From positions 108,953,529-109,017,528 of the forward strand of contig CM069432.1 in assembly GCA_035610365.1 (NCBI GenBank): a stretch of 64,000 nt of DNA, given 5' to 3'. Shown here in pieces: positions 54,231-64,000 of the stretch. Numbering within the stretch: the stretch's first letter is position 1; every line of letters starts with the position of its first letter. The notes under the pieces were generated by a model, which was not told the DNA's origin, did not search any database, and saw only the letters and a program-made list of their open reading frames with translations. The translations under genes and the position numbers were made by a program. Source of the DNA: Aquatica leii. Lineage: Eukaryota; Arthropoda; Insecta; Coleoptera; Lampyridae.

Positions 54231-54323
54231 TACGAGCGCACACGAACACAGTCGAAGAAAATACGATCTCCTACCGATCTTACCCGAGTGAGCCAGAACC
54301 AACCTCACTATACTACTCAAGTG

Positions 54324-54923
54324 AATGGTTTCGACTTAGTAACAAACAAGAAAACCTTATAGCATTTAGTTTTTAGTGTAGGAAATACTATTGTTTAGTT
54401 GCATTTTTGTTAAAATTATTAAGCTACTTTTTAATTATAGTAGATATATGTAGTATTTGTTAATATATATAATAATAGTTATTCTTTTTATTTGTATTCT
54501 TATATAATTTAATGTTTATTATGTTAATTCTTATCAAGATATTAGCAATAACCTTTTAATAATAATTTAGTTTCTAAAGTTTCTTTTATCATTTTTCTAC
54601 ATGCTGTATGTGCTACAATACAAAAATAATTATAATAAATGAATCTAGTGTTTACCTTACCTTTTTTTCAATTTGTTAAATTTACGTTACTTTGATATTA
54701 GGTTAAAGTAAGTCATATTACATTTTAAGTACATTTATATTACATTTAGAGCATATTTATATTACACTGTAATGTAATTGATATATTATTTAGATGTTAT
54801 ATAGTGGCTGACATTTCACCTAATTGGCGTATTACATGTAACTTACCTGTTACATTACATTTGAACTTAAGATAACCACAGTTATGTAATATTTTTATAA
54901 ATGATATATATTTGTGTTTGCTG
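54324..54923. other. Intergenic, no gene
   Basis: AT-rich. A short degenerate tandem around 54715-54785 repeats 'ttatattacattt'-like units. Confidence 0.5.
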
Positions 54924-55201
54924 AGAACCCACCCCGTCTTTACGAGCACCGGCATAACACCGTTTATGTTACCTTATTTCAGGCAAGTGACATTGGGCGC
55001 GTTTAGCGAGCGCAGCAGCTTAACGTTAGCGGTCAACAATGATGAGTATGCTGACATCCAGCAACTTAAAATTCGCTAAACCTTTGCGCTAAATCGTGAA
55101 CTGACATCTCAACGCTTGTTGTAGACGCCTGTGTAAGTGTGAGGTTAAGTTGCATTTGTTTAGTTTTTCTCTTTGGATATAAAGGTTTTTCTAAAGCAAT
55201 C

Positions 55202-57352
55202 ATGGAACAAATGGCTTTTGCTTTAGATTATTCTTTAGAAGATTTTGATTTAAATGCTGTCATTCAAGTTGTTGTAGACGAAGCTAACCAACATAATAAC
55301 GTTATATATACCTGAGAATAGATTAGTACTTGTATCCCACATAACACAAAAAGGTCCATTACATATGCAATGAATGTGATGTTCATGGATTATGGAGGTT
55401 TAATGTACATCCACAATAAACATTATGGATCTCATATGGAGTTACAATGGATGTGACATTTTGTCAAATATGACCTCCACTGTATATCCACGGTACCTCC
55501 ATTTCTATTCCAGAAGGTATAGATTATGGAGTTGCAATGGAGGTGTTATTTCATCAGATATAACCTCTATTGCATATCCACTGTCCTCCAAATATACTCT
55601 TGTATGTAGATTGAAATATTTATTTTAGATATTGGTACTTAGGTTAAAATAAACTAAAAAAAAAATATTATATTTACTGTTTACTTTTTAATTATAAAAT
55701 ATATATATAGAAATATAAAAATAATGTCAGTGTCTGTCTTGAAGTTTCTCTAAATCGATCGTTTCCTGAAAAAAATCAAAAATGTACAATATATAATCAC
55801 AAAGGGCGCTCACAGTGAAAATAATTCATAAACTTTAATACCTCTGTAGTAGTTTGTATATAAATGTTTAAAAATGTTTTAAATCACTAACCTCGCGAAC
55901 TACCATAATGTGATCACAATGCTTTATGGGTAAGAAATGGCGGCGTTGCCGATAGTATTCAAATTTCCTATATAATCACGAAACTTGTCTGTAATGTTAG
56001 TGATATAAAGATAGTTAATTCAGATGAAAAAATGTTTCTCATCACACATTCATAAACTGTTTTCCGAGTCTTCGCAAACCTTTACAGGTCCTTGGTGGGT
56101 CTTCTATTGACCTCTCGTTTCACAATTCTTACTCGGATTATGTGGTTTAAAAGATCCATGTAAATACATTCTAATGTATATACGTTCATGGATGTGCACG
56201 TATGTATATACTGTGGAGCTGTAATGTACATTACTTGATGGATATTCATCAATGTATGCCGAATGGATAAGTATGTATGTTCATTGTATCTCGTGTGCTA
56301 TGTGGGATACAATCAAGGATACATGGAAATTGTATCAAACTATGGTTTGTTGGAACTCAAAAGCCATTTTAGGATGTCAAGAAGAGCTATGGAAGAACTG
56401 TGCACATTGGTCGCACCATATTTACAAGAGCAGCACTTGCGTATCAATTTAGAAACAAAAGTATGCTTTTTTGTGTGGCTATTAGCAAAGCAGAAAAGTT
56501 TTCTTGCAGTAAGTGACAGGTTTGGGTTTAATAAAGGCACAGGACACTATATTTTTAAGAAAATTTTATCTTCAATTTCCCAACTTAACGATTAAATGGC
56601 CTACTCCAGCTGAATGCGTTCAGATTGCTGCTCGAATTGAAAATCGATGTAAATAAAATATTTATATTTACTTTTTTGTGATGAATTTTTATTTTAACAT
56701 TGTAGAATTACCAGGAGTAGTAGGCGCAATTGATGGGACTCATATAGTTATCAAGCAACCAAAAATTAATGCAATTGATTTTTATAATCGTAAAGGACAA
56801 CATAGCATTATATTACAAGGAGTTTGTGATGATATGAGAGTCTTCACCGATGTATTTATAGGCATGCCTGGTAGATTACATGATGCTAGAGATGCTAGTG
56901 AATGATCCAATTCTTTTACCACCATATCAGCATTTATTAGGCGATGCAGCATACCCATTATTACAATGTTTATTAAAACCATATAAGGACAATAGTCATC
57001 TTAATGCTCAAGAGGTTAGGTTTAATTAAGTAATGAGTGGTCAAAGATCTGTTATTGAAAGAGCATTTGGTTTATTGAAAGAACGTATTGTGACTTCGTG
57101 TAAGTGCTCACATGTTTTATGTAACCGTAGGTAAATGGAGATTAAAATATTTAGACCCCTGGATTATTTAATACCTGAAATCGTGTTGGTTGCATGTATT
57201 TTGCATAATTTTGTAATTAAAGTAGATTCAGACGAAGAAGAAGACTGATAATTTAGGGGAAGATGAAAATGGTGACGCAGATGATGATTACCCCAATTTA
57301 CTGCCCCTTAATACGGAAGAATTAAAACGCAATTATTTAAGTACATTAGTTT
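55202..57352 (+). pseudogene. Harbinger transposase, broken by MITE insertion and stops
   Basis: The N-terminus starts at 55202 (MEQMAFALDYSLEDFDLNAV) and is cut by the MITE at 55335-56307. It resumes EIVSNYGLLELKSHFRMSRR and continues AVSDRFGFNKGTGHYIF. A short intron-like gap near 56650-56705 precedes the nuclease: GVVGAIDGTHIVIKQP (first D), MPGRLHDAR, then, after a stop or frame change at 56903, HLLGDAAYPLL (second D) and SVIERAFGLLKERI (E). It ends around 57352. Confidence 0.8.
55335..56307. mobile_element. 973-bp MITE nested in the Harbinger transposase gene
   Basis: Termini TCCCACATAACACA and, inverted, TCCCACATAGCACA, with TA on each side (55333-55334 and 56308-56309), as for Tc1/mariner-type MITEs. 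Inside, 55425-55600 is a two-unit diverged tandem (GGAGTTACAATGGA.GTG..., ATATCCAC). Its 67-aa ORF is incidental. Confidence 0.78.
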
Positions 57353-57410
57353 AATTTTTTTTGTTAATAAATTTCTTAAAAGTAGTGTTCTAACTTTTAA
57401 AAAAAGGTTA

Positions 57411-58260
57411 TTACATTTGTTTATTATCTCCAATAAATTTCTGAAACAATTCAAGTTTTTGTCGATTTAATTTATTGTTTTCAGCAATTTCCATTCGAAT
57501 TTTTTTTAATTCTTCTAACCTCTGCTCGTCAAGCTCAATTTGCCTCTTGCGATAGGTATCTAGTGTTTTTTTGTTTCTTTCTATCATTTGATGGAGTGTT
57601 TGAGGTAATTGATACTGAACTTGAGGAGGCACTTCGAGGTGATTCAGAAAAATCTACTCTTCTCGGCTCTTTTGTTGGGGTTTCTGGTAATACAATTGTC
57701 GATGAAATTACATTGCTGATATTGACAGTCTTATCTTCAGCATCTTTTTTTTTCAAAATATTCCCAACTGACTCTAGTTCGTCCAGTTCGTGTTTTTTTT
57801 ATTATTGTCTTTTATTTTGTTGAAGGTTGATTTCATGTTTCGCATTTTGCGATCTAACATTACTCCATCAACACTATAACCATGATTGATCATTACCTGC
57901 GAAATTTCTTCCCATAATGTTTGTTTTTAATCTTAGGGTTACGAAAACGTGTAACATGCTTGTGATAGTCATCTAATAAAAGTAGAGTAGGATTGCGGGT
58001 CCAATTAAAGTTATTACATATTTCCTCGTTTTCATAATTATTATCTACTTCAACAACAACGTGTGCCGCATTGCGCCCTACAAGTTCTGTTATTGTTTTG
58101 TAGTTGTTTCTATCATTCCCTGCATATAATAATTTATTAATAAAGGAATTAACGCAATAATCATATTACCATCTGTAGAAACGTAGTTGTCGTTAATTAT
58201 AGTGTAGTCGTAATTTTCGAAATCATTAAATTGGTTGTTCATATTGATTTCGGGCGGATT
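57411..58260 (-). pseudogene. Harbinger Myb/SANT-like protein, broken
   Basis: Starts near 58240 with NQFNDFENYDYTIINDNYVS, continues in changing frames (NWTRNPTLLLLDDYHKHVTR, a Myb-like segment ending in MRNMKSTFNK) and then a serine-rich linker. It ends at 57411 with a charged helix (QRLEELKKIRMEIAENN). It has at least three frame changes or stops. It is the usual partner of the Harbinger transposase. Confidence 0.62.
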
Positions 58261-58475
58261 TCTTTTGAAGTTACTTCTTCAAAGTATGGTCTCTGAAGTT
58301 AGTGATTTAACTATTGCTGACCGATTCAGCGTAAACTTTTTACGCTGAGTAATTTACTAAGCAGTTGTAAGTAAGCATCAACTTAGCGTCCCGTTTAGCG
58401 AAACCGCTGTTGCCAGCAACTCAGCCGCTGACGTTCGCTAAACGCGCCCATTGTTTCAAGTTTTGCATGTAACAC

Positions 58476-59660
58476 ATTTTGTCGGTTAAACTTTTTCACC
58501 ATTTGTTTCAATTACGTCACCAGCGTTATCCAAGGCTTTTATTAAAATTATATAAAACAATATACTTTTTGTGCTTCTGTCCGTTTTGACGTATTTTACA
58601 AGCATCATAATCGGCCGGAAATTTTACTTTTCCGGCCTAGGCCGGTAAAGTGTAGTAGAATTTTATAACTAAACGTTGGCACTAGTAATCATTAATTAAT
58701 TAAACGTCATCTGTCAATATGTCAAATTTATTTGCATACACCATTATCTGTGTTGTTGTTTAGAGTAGCATTAACAAAAATTGTTTTAAACAGATATAAC
58801 AAATTTGCTTATATCTTACAATTGCTAAAAACAACAATTTTTTTATTTTCATATAAGTGAAATTGTAATATTATTATGTGATTGTCAAATTAATTTCAAA
58901 AACAATTGTATTTCGTCATTACAGGTTTCAGTTTTATCAACATATGTTATTAAATTTTATTAAAAATCAATACTTCAATAACTGCTTTTAATTAATTTAC
59001 ACTATAAAAGTCAGCACAAAAAATGTTGTGTATCACACGTCCTAAAAGTATTTTGCGAGTATTCGCTTTTGTAGGCCTCGGCTTCACCTCGGCCTACAAA
59101 TATGCTCATACTCGCAAAATAGCACTTTCTGGACTAGTGATACAAATAACTATTTTAATTCATATCGTGTTTTAATATTACAGGTGTGATTTATAGTTAC
59201 TAAACACGTTAAGATCAATACACACAAACTTTTTTTCGCTGATATTTAAAAAGAATTCTTGCATCAACTTGTTCAGGCGTAACTGTAATGACTAACAATC
59301 CATAGAATTTGATAATATTATTGTTTTTACTGGAAAAATGTATAAGGGTTCGGTCTTTTTAGGAAACCAGAATGAGTAAAAACTCTTAAACACTCCGTTA
59401 CACAATGTTTTAATTATTACGTCACGCGTTTATTATCTTAAAATGTTTCTAAAATAATATATATTAAATCTCAAAGTCAAAATTCTGCGTTCTGTTTTAC
59501 TGTTAGAAATGGCAATATACAGTATTGTTTACGTGCTTCTTAAAATTAAAAATGTTTTTGATATTTCTCTATAAAACAGTATTCGAGTAAGAAAATGCGG
59601 TAAAGCGTCGAAGTAAACATGATCGCCGGAAAATATGTCAACTAACTAATCGAGTACCAT
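58476..59660. other. Intergenic; small fold-backs only
   Basis: A GC-rich hairpin (arms GGCCGGAAA/TTTCCGGCC) lies at about 58612-58638. 59039-59134 is a separate fold-back. No gene is seen. Confidence 0.5.
59039..59134. repeat. Imperfect 96-bp fold-back
   Basis: Arms of about 45 bp share ATTTTGCGAGTAT and TTTGTAGGCC in inverted order around a GGCTTCACC centre. Confidence 0.75.
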
Positions 59661-60479
59661 CCCTAGTAGAAAAATTCATTTCTGGAACATTTTCAAAACG
59701 ATTTTTATGAAATAAAGAAATATACCAGAATCGTTTCACACTTGTCTCAAATTTGATAAATGTCCGCCCTTTGCAATGTTTCTATAAATCATTTCCTAAA
59801 TCATTCTTGAAATGTTTTAAAACACTTCTAAAAATGATAACTAGAGTCGTTACTTATTCATGTTCATTTAGTTTATTAAATTGTTTCTTAAAATAGCATT
59901 GGAACGATTATTAAGTTTAAATCCAAAATAAGGAAAGTATGCGTTCAAAAAACGATTTTTTGAAATGTTTTTGGAACGTTTACACAGGCGGGGTTTGCAA
60001 CGATTATAAAGTTCAATTTCAAAATAATGCAATTATGCGTTCAAAATATAGGATAGGAAAACTTGCTAGAACTTGATCTTGACGGCCGATTGGACTTGTT
60101 TAACGAATAAAAAACGTCATTTGATATATTGCTTTATAAACATCCAAAAAATATAATGAGTATCACGAGTGAGACTCGTTATTTCTACGTTGGGCAAAGG
60201 TTACATACCACGAGTTTGGCTCGCTATTTTGTCCCAATGAATTAATACTGAATCGTCAAAAAACAAAGCTATCTAATAGCTTTTTGTATGAAGTTTAGGG
60301 GTTTAATATGTATAGTTTTGAAATACAAATACAAATCATTCAAAAAATGTACGTGTAAATCGTTTCTAGAAACATTAAAAGATGATAACTGTGTATTATT
60401 CTGCAACGTTACGTAGATAACTCCGTAAATTATTTTGGACATCACCGTTTAATATTTAGTGGAAACTAACTGAAAATGT

Positions 60480-60755
60480 TACAAACACGATTTAGGCAAT
60501 AATTTTTCAGTCAATTTTGGTATTATTTCTGAAATCGATTTGTATGCGCTTCAAAAACCGTCTAAAAAACAATGTTCGGATTCGCTTTTGAAGCAGTATG
60601 ACATTGATTTGAAAACGTTTTATAAACGTTTTAATGTACCATTTAAGCGTATTAAAAATGTTACAAATGTAAATGATTTAGAAACGTTTTGCTCTAATAG
60701 GGATCCGCATGAAGAATTCGTTTGTTTACATATTTTTCTTATTATTTTGCTTTAA
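60480..60755 (+). other. Unrecognised coding-like segment
   Basis: An open frame reading LYALQKPSKKQCSDSLLKQY, then FNVPFKRIKNVTNVNDLETF, has a natural amino-acid composition and may be an exon or transposon gene fragment. I recognise no family. The start at 60540 is TTG, so the true 5' boundary is unknown; an AG splice-like site precedes 60510. Confidence 0.3.
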
Positions 60756-61062
60756 ATACATTAAATCAGTGTCTATTAAGAGGTTTTTTAACAAGGTTAT
60801 TTAGGAACAAACTATATTATATACATAAGCATTTAATTATAAACACAACTTGTATGTACGACACAACCCTAAAAACAATTACTATTTTGTATTTATTATT
60901 TCAAATCTTATACATGTGATTCAGTGATAGTTTTGCAAATTATCGTAAATGTTATTATTTTTGCATTATTTAACAAGTCCGAATTTGGTTGTTTAGTGAT
61001 TGCATTAAACTGGTTTGATTTGTTGAAACAGATGATTCCACAAATTACAAATTAAAATAAAA

Positions 61063-61200
61063 ACCGTGAATTATACGGTGAAAAGTTAATTAAACCGCCG
61101 AATAAAGCAAAAATGTGAATTAAAACGGGTAAAAGTTAATTAAACCGCAAATTAAACGGCCGATTAAAACGAAAACGCGAATTAAAACGGGTAAAAGCTA
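61063..61200. repeat. Diverged tandem repeat
   Basis: Three copies of GAATTAAAACGGGTAAAAG or a close variant, spaced about 50-60 bp, with TTAATTAAACCGC after the first two. Confidence 0.75.
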
Positions 61201-61439
61201 AGCTGTTATAGATAGAGACCGTTTTCAAAATCGAATAAACAGTATTGGTTCAAAATAAGAATATATTATGGATCCACATCACCGAATACGTATATACAAA
61301 CAACGTTATTCATAATTCAATTATATGATGTGGAATTTATAAAACACTTATTAATAATGAAAACGATAAATTTGAAAAATATAAATCATAATAAATAAAC
61401 TGTATAATAATAATACATTCAGTTTACTTTCAACATGTT

Positions 61440-61790
61440 GGTGCAAGCAGAAAATGTTTCAAGGAAGCTGACCTCATCACGAGTAATACTGTACTGGTCC
61501 TTAAATACTTAGGAATTAAAATTTTGTCAGTACGACATAAGATGTCTGTAGAATCTGTTATAGATAAAGTTGGTGATGTGATCAATGTTTGTTGTTCTCG
61601 TACAAACGGTATAAGAAAACGGTTAAAGAAGTTTGAAAATGAGATCTACAATTTTTTTCAATCAATTTTCTAATTAATAATGTGCCTGCGTACGAATTAA
61701 AAGAAGTGTGGGAAGATTTACCATTAAAGTATCAAAAAAATGTTAAACTAAAACAGTGTACCCTGAAGCATTACAACAAAGACAACGTAA
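61440..61790 (+). other. Unrecognised coding-like segments
   Basis: A frame without its own obvious start reads KCFKEADLITSNTVLVLKYL, then ESVIDKVGDVINVCCSRTNG, stopping at about 61671. A second frame follows with YELKEVWEDLPLKYQKNVKL. The composition is protein-like and the two are close, so they may be broken parts of one transposon gene. No family recognised. Confidence 0.3.
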
Positions 61791-61820
61791 GTTAGACAGA
61801 CCACCACTATCTATAAAAAT

Positions 61821-62942
61821 GTGACCGGTTCTGCAATCATGGTATAAGCGTAAGTTTAGTTATACTTACTTTAATTTTAAAATATAGACATATTTGGTTG
61901 TTAGTTTTATTTATGCTAACCAATAATATGACAATATTTTACAATCAAACTTAAGTAGCATTCACATAAGCGTTAGTGTAATTGTACTGCACTTGCAGTG
62001 TAGTTGTGTAGTGTAGTGTAGAATTTTTTAAGTCGAGGCATTCACATAAGCTTTAGTGCATTTATGCATTTAGACGTCTTTCAGGATCTCGTGAACTGTG
62101 GCGCTGTAGTCTGTATATGTCAAAATATTGTTATTATCCGTCTTACAAACATTCGCCGGTACATTTTTTCTAACCTTCTTTGCTTTTATCGTTGTATTTG
62201 TTGTTAATAGGTCTTTAGGTATTATTATAAGTAAATTAATTTTTAATTAATAAATAAATATCTGATTATTTTTAATTTTTATTGACGTGAGTGCCTTTTA
62301 AATAGACTAACGTTTTTGGAATTCAGATAGACTTGTCAAATTTTTGACTTTTAGTTTATTAATTCCGATTTTCGATCAAGGTCACAGTTCACGACATAAT
62401 GAAACGCCTCTACAGAAAGCCTGCGCATTTGATTCCGTATTTTAGTGATTTATACAACAGAAATAAATATAGTAATATCGTAAACGTTCTATTTTTGTCG
62501 GTCAATAATTTATTTATACTTAGAATCGCATCTTCTATTAAAAGTAACAAACTGATTTTTTTGTTATACTTAAATTTTCATTTCCGAACAATTAAAACGC
62601 CTTTGAGATATTACAAAGATCATAAAATTTAAGATGAAACTCAGAAATCAAAAACTGCCACGCAAGTTGTTTGCGTTGGTTAGTAGTTGTAAGCATTATA
62701 TACTCTTTGGTTGTAAGCGTGTAGTGTAAAAGTTAAAAGCTTGTTAGCTTTTGCACTACCACTACCATACGAATCTTACAAAGAAGCCAATGTGAATGGT
62801 TGCATAAGTAAAGCATGCAATTAGGTTTTTACAACTACACTGCAACTGCAGTACAAATACAATAACGCTTATGTGAATGCTACTTTAGTATAACCAAAGA
62901 GTAATCAACTGCCATTTATACCATGATTATAGAACCGACCCT
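61821..62942. mobile_element. Outer TIR element interrupted by a MITE
   Basis: GACCGGTTCTGCAATCATGG (61821 on) and the complement of the block ending near 62942 (GGGTCGGTTCTATAATCATG) form terminal inverted repeats around the inner MITE at 61954-62884. Only about 190 bp of its own sequence remains visible. Confidence 0.6.
61954..62884. mobile_element. Harbinger-type MITE, 931 bp
   Basis: Termini AGTAGCATTCACATAAGCG, inverted at both ends, with 3-bp duplications TTA (61951-61953, 62885-62887). A second copy of GGCATTCACATAAGC sits 80 bp inside the left end. The 77-aa ORF at 62399-62632 has no recognisable domain. Confidence 0.83.
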
Positions 62943-63203
62943 AAAATGCATACAAAAGATAGACAATACAATCTTTGTGTACTCAAAATACTTCGATTTA
63001 ACGTAGCTGCAAACGCATTTGGTGCTCTAACAAAAAACACATTAATATAACACAAACATTATGCATGTACCTCTTTCTGTAAAAGCAAAAACAAGGGCAA
63101 TTAACAATCCCAGATTTTGAAATTTAGTCCACACAAAATCATGTTGTATTTATATCAGGAAATAAAATAAGCCAATCGTTATCTCGCAAACCAATTACAT
63201 AAA

Positions 63204-63781
63204 GTGAATGTGCCATCTCTCACTGTAACAAATAATGATACACTTCAGCTAAACTTTCTTGCAATGACAAACTTACCATGGATAATAAATGCAAAAGAAA
63301 CTTGCTCAGATATACCTAAAAAACTCAAAGAAGTTATTGAATGTCACATGAATGTCAATTGCAAAAAACAAAACATTACGTATTCGTTATGAATGCAAAT
63401 TAAAAAAAAACTATAAAACAATACACTACACATCAATTAATACGATGGATATTGTGGATAGTTATAATTCTTTACTTAAAATATATCGCCAAAACTCAAA
63501 ACCATATATTACAATTTTTATCACACATTCGCAGAAACTGGTAATTTACGTTTGTCTGAGGAGCTTAATTCAAACTTAATATTTTTTTGATATTCGAAAA
63601 AGCTGAAAACAGGTATTCATTAATAATACATAATCAAATTTTAAATAAGTGTATTTTTGATGCAACATATACAGGAAAAAAGGTACAGGTGAAATCAAGC
63701 AAAAGTATAAATTTTTATCAAGTAAAAATGTTTTTTATGTTACCAAAACATGTTTTAGAAAATATTATTAATATATTTTAA
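63204..63781 (+). other. Short unrecognised ORFs
   Basis: Three consecutive short ORFs (from 63204, 63352, 63587) with AT-driven composition. They may be fragments of a gene in the transposon that ends at 63903, but no motif supports this. Confidence 0.25.
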
Positions 63782-63784
63782 TGT

Positions 63785-63903
63785 TAGTGAAAGATTTTTC
63801 ACCGAAGCAAAAATATTTTTGTTAAAAACATTTTTTATTTTAACTATTTAAAAACGTTGTAACGTTTTTAAAACATGAAAAAAACGTTTCCTTGCTGATT
63901 GGG
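63785..63903 (-). repeat. Transposon end, inverted copy of 3364-3480
   Basis: The reverse complement begins CCCAATCAGCAAGGAAACG and continues with GTTTTAAAAACG runs. See 3364-3480. Confidence 0.6.
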
Positions 63904-64000
63904 TAGCTACATAGTGTAATAACAAAAATAATACAGACTAAAACTAGTAACAAAGCATTCTTTTCCGATAAAAAAATTGTAGTTTATTTGTTAAAGTTTT
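63904..64000. other. AT-rich window end, nothing recognised
   Basis: No gene or repeat seen. Confidence 0.5.

Larger units (their letters stand above)
35978..54317. mobile_element. Palindromic Polinton/Maverick-like element with giant terminal inverted repeats
   Basis: Both ends read AGTAGTATAGTGAGG inward and are flanked by the exact 6-bp duplication CAAGTG (35972-35977 and 54318-54323). A 6-bp duplication and 5'-AG ends are described Polinton marks. The inverted repeats are 35978-45288 and 48181-54317. After removing later insertions each is about 4.1 kb. Each arm has a subterminal 20-bp minisatellite and outward-facing capsid-like genes. The 2.9-kb core keeps a packaging-ATPase C-terminus. 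No protein-primed polymerase, integrase or protease is seen, so the element is non-autonomous. Confidence 0.85.
54995..58449. mobile_element. PIF/Harbinger element with a nested MITE
   Basis: Termini GGGCGCGTTTAGCG and, inverted, GGGCGCGTTTAGCGAAC. 3-bp duplications ATT lie at 54992-54994 and 58450-58452, confirmed by the empty copy at 27041-27121. A transposase runs on + and a Myb/SANT-like gene on minus, converging. Both are broken. Confidence 0.88.
54924..58475 (+). repeat. Second copy of the 27041-27121 repeat, split by a Harbinger element
   Basis: 54924-54994 and 58450-58475 together rebuild the sequence found uninterrupted at 27041-27121. It has the same order of AACCCACCCCGTCTT, CAGGCAAGTGACATT and TTTGCATGTAACA. 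Confidence 0.8.

Noticed and set aside
1-64000. CRISPR arrays, bacterial operons, Shine-Dalgarno sites
   Set aside because: Spliced genes and eukaryotic transposons throughout; no regularly spaced identical repeats with unique spacers.

Overview
The window is AT-rich animal DNA, most likely from an insect. The reasons are spliced host exons, typical arthropod transposon families and a gypsy/copia/Penelope/Harbinger/Polinton mix. I cannot name the species. Only one host gene is clear: an 8-exon mitochondrial-type 3-ketoacyl-CoA thiolase (ACAA2-like, 399 aa when its exons are joined) on the + strand, 11151-25112. Its fifth intron is about 9.7 kb and holds a gypsy element, which itself carries a hAT insertion, plus a Helitron. 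Intron 1 carries a palindromic Penelope-type terminal repeat with hammerhead-like motifs.

Layout. 1-4.8 kb: a solo LTR, a decayed mariner-type transposase, a decayed pogo/Tigger-like C-terminus with a zinc finger, and empty stretches. 5102-9553: a nearly intact gypsy element with very short 126-bp LTRs and a 5-bp target duplication. It sits between a pair of inverted repeats and next to a 396-bp fold-back element. 11-25 kb: the thiolase gene. 27.1-34.3 kb: a broken gypsy element on the + strand, interrupted by a Penelope-like element in gag and by a rearranged copia element before the RT.

35978-54317: the most interesting object. It is an 18.3-kb palindromic element with Polinton/Maverick hallmarks: a 6-bp target duplication CAAGTG, 5'-AG termini, subterminal minisatellites, capsid-like genes and a packaging-ATPase remnant. 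Its terminal inverted repeats are about 4.1 kb once later insertions are removed. Each arm carries a full set of outward-facing capsid-like genes. The set is open in the right arm and frameshifted in the left. Two PIF/Harbinger elements are nested in the left arm and one TA-target element carrying a DUF4806-like gene in the right arm. Each insertion has its empty site in the opposite arm.

54.9-64 kb: a third Harbinger element with its own nested MITE, a second nest of MITEs (61.8-62.9 kb), tandem repeats and unrecognised coding-like fragments.

The Polinton-like genes would make particle components (a major capsid-like protein, a minor capsid/penton-like protein, a small basic protein). No polymerase, integrase or protease is present, so the element could move only with help from an autonomous relative. 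All coordinates come from reading the sequence by eye. Family names rest on motifs recalled from memory, with no database search.
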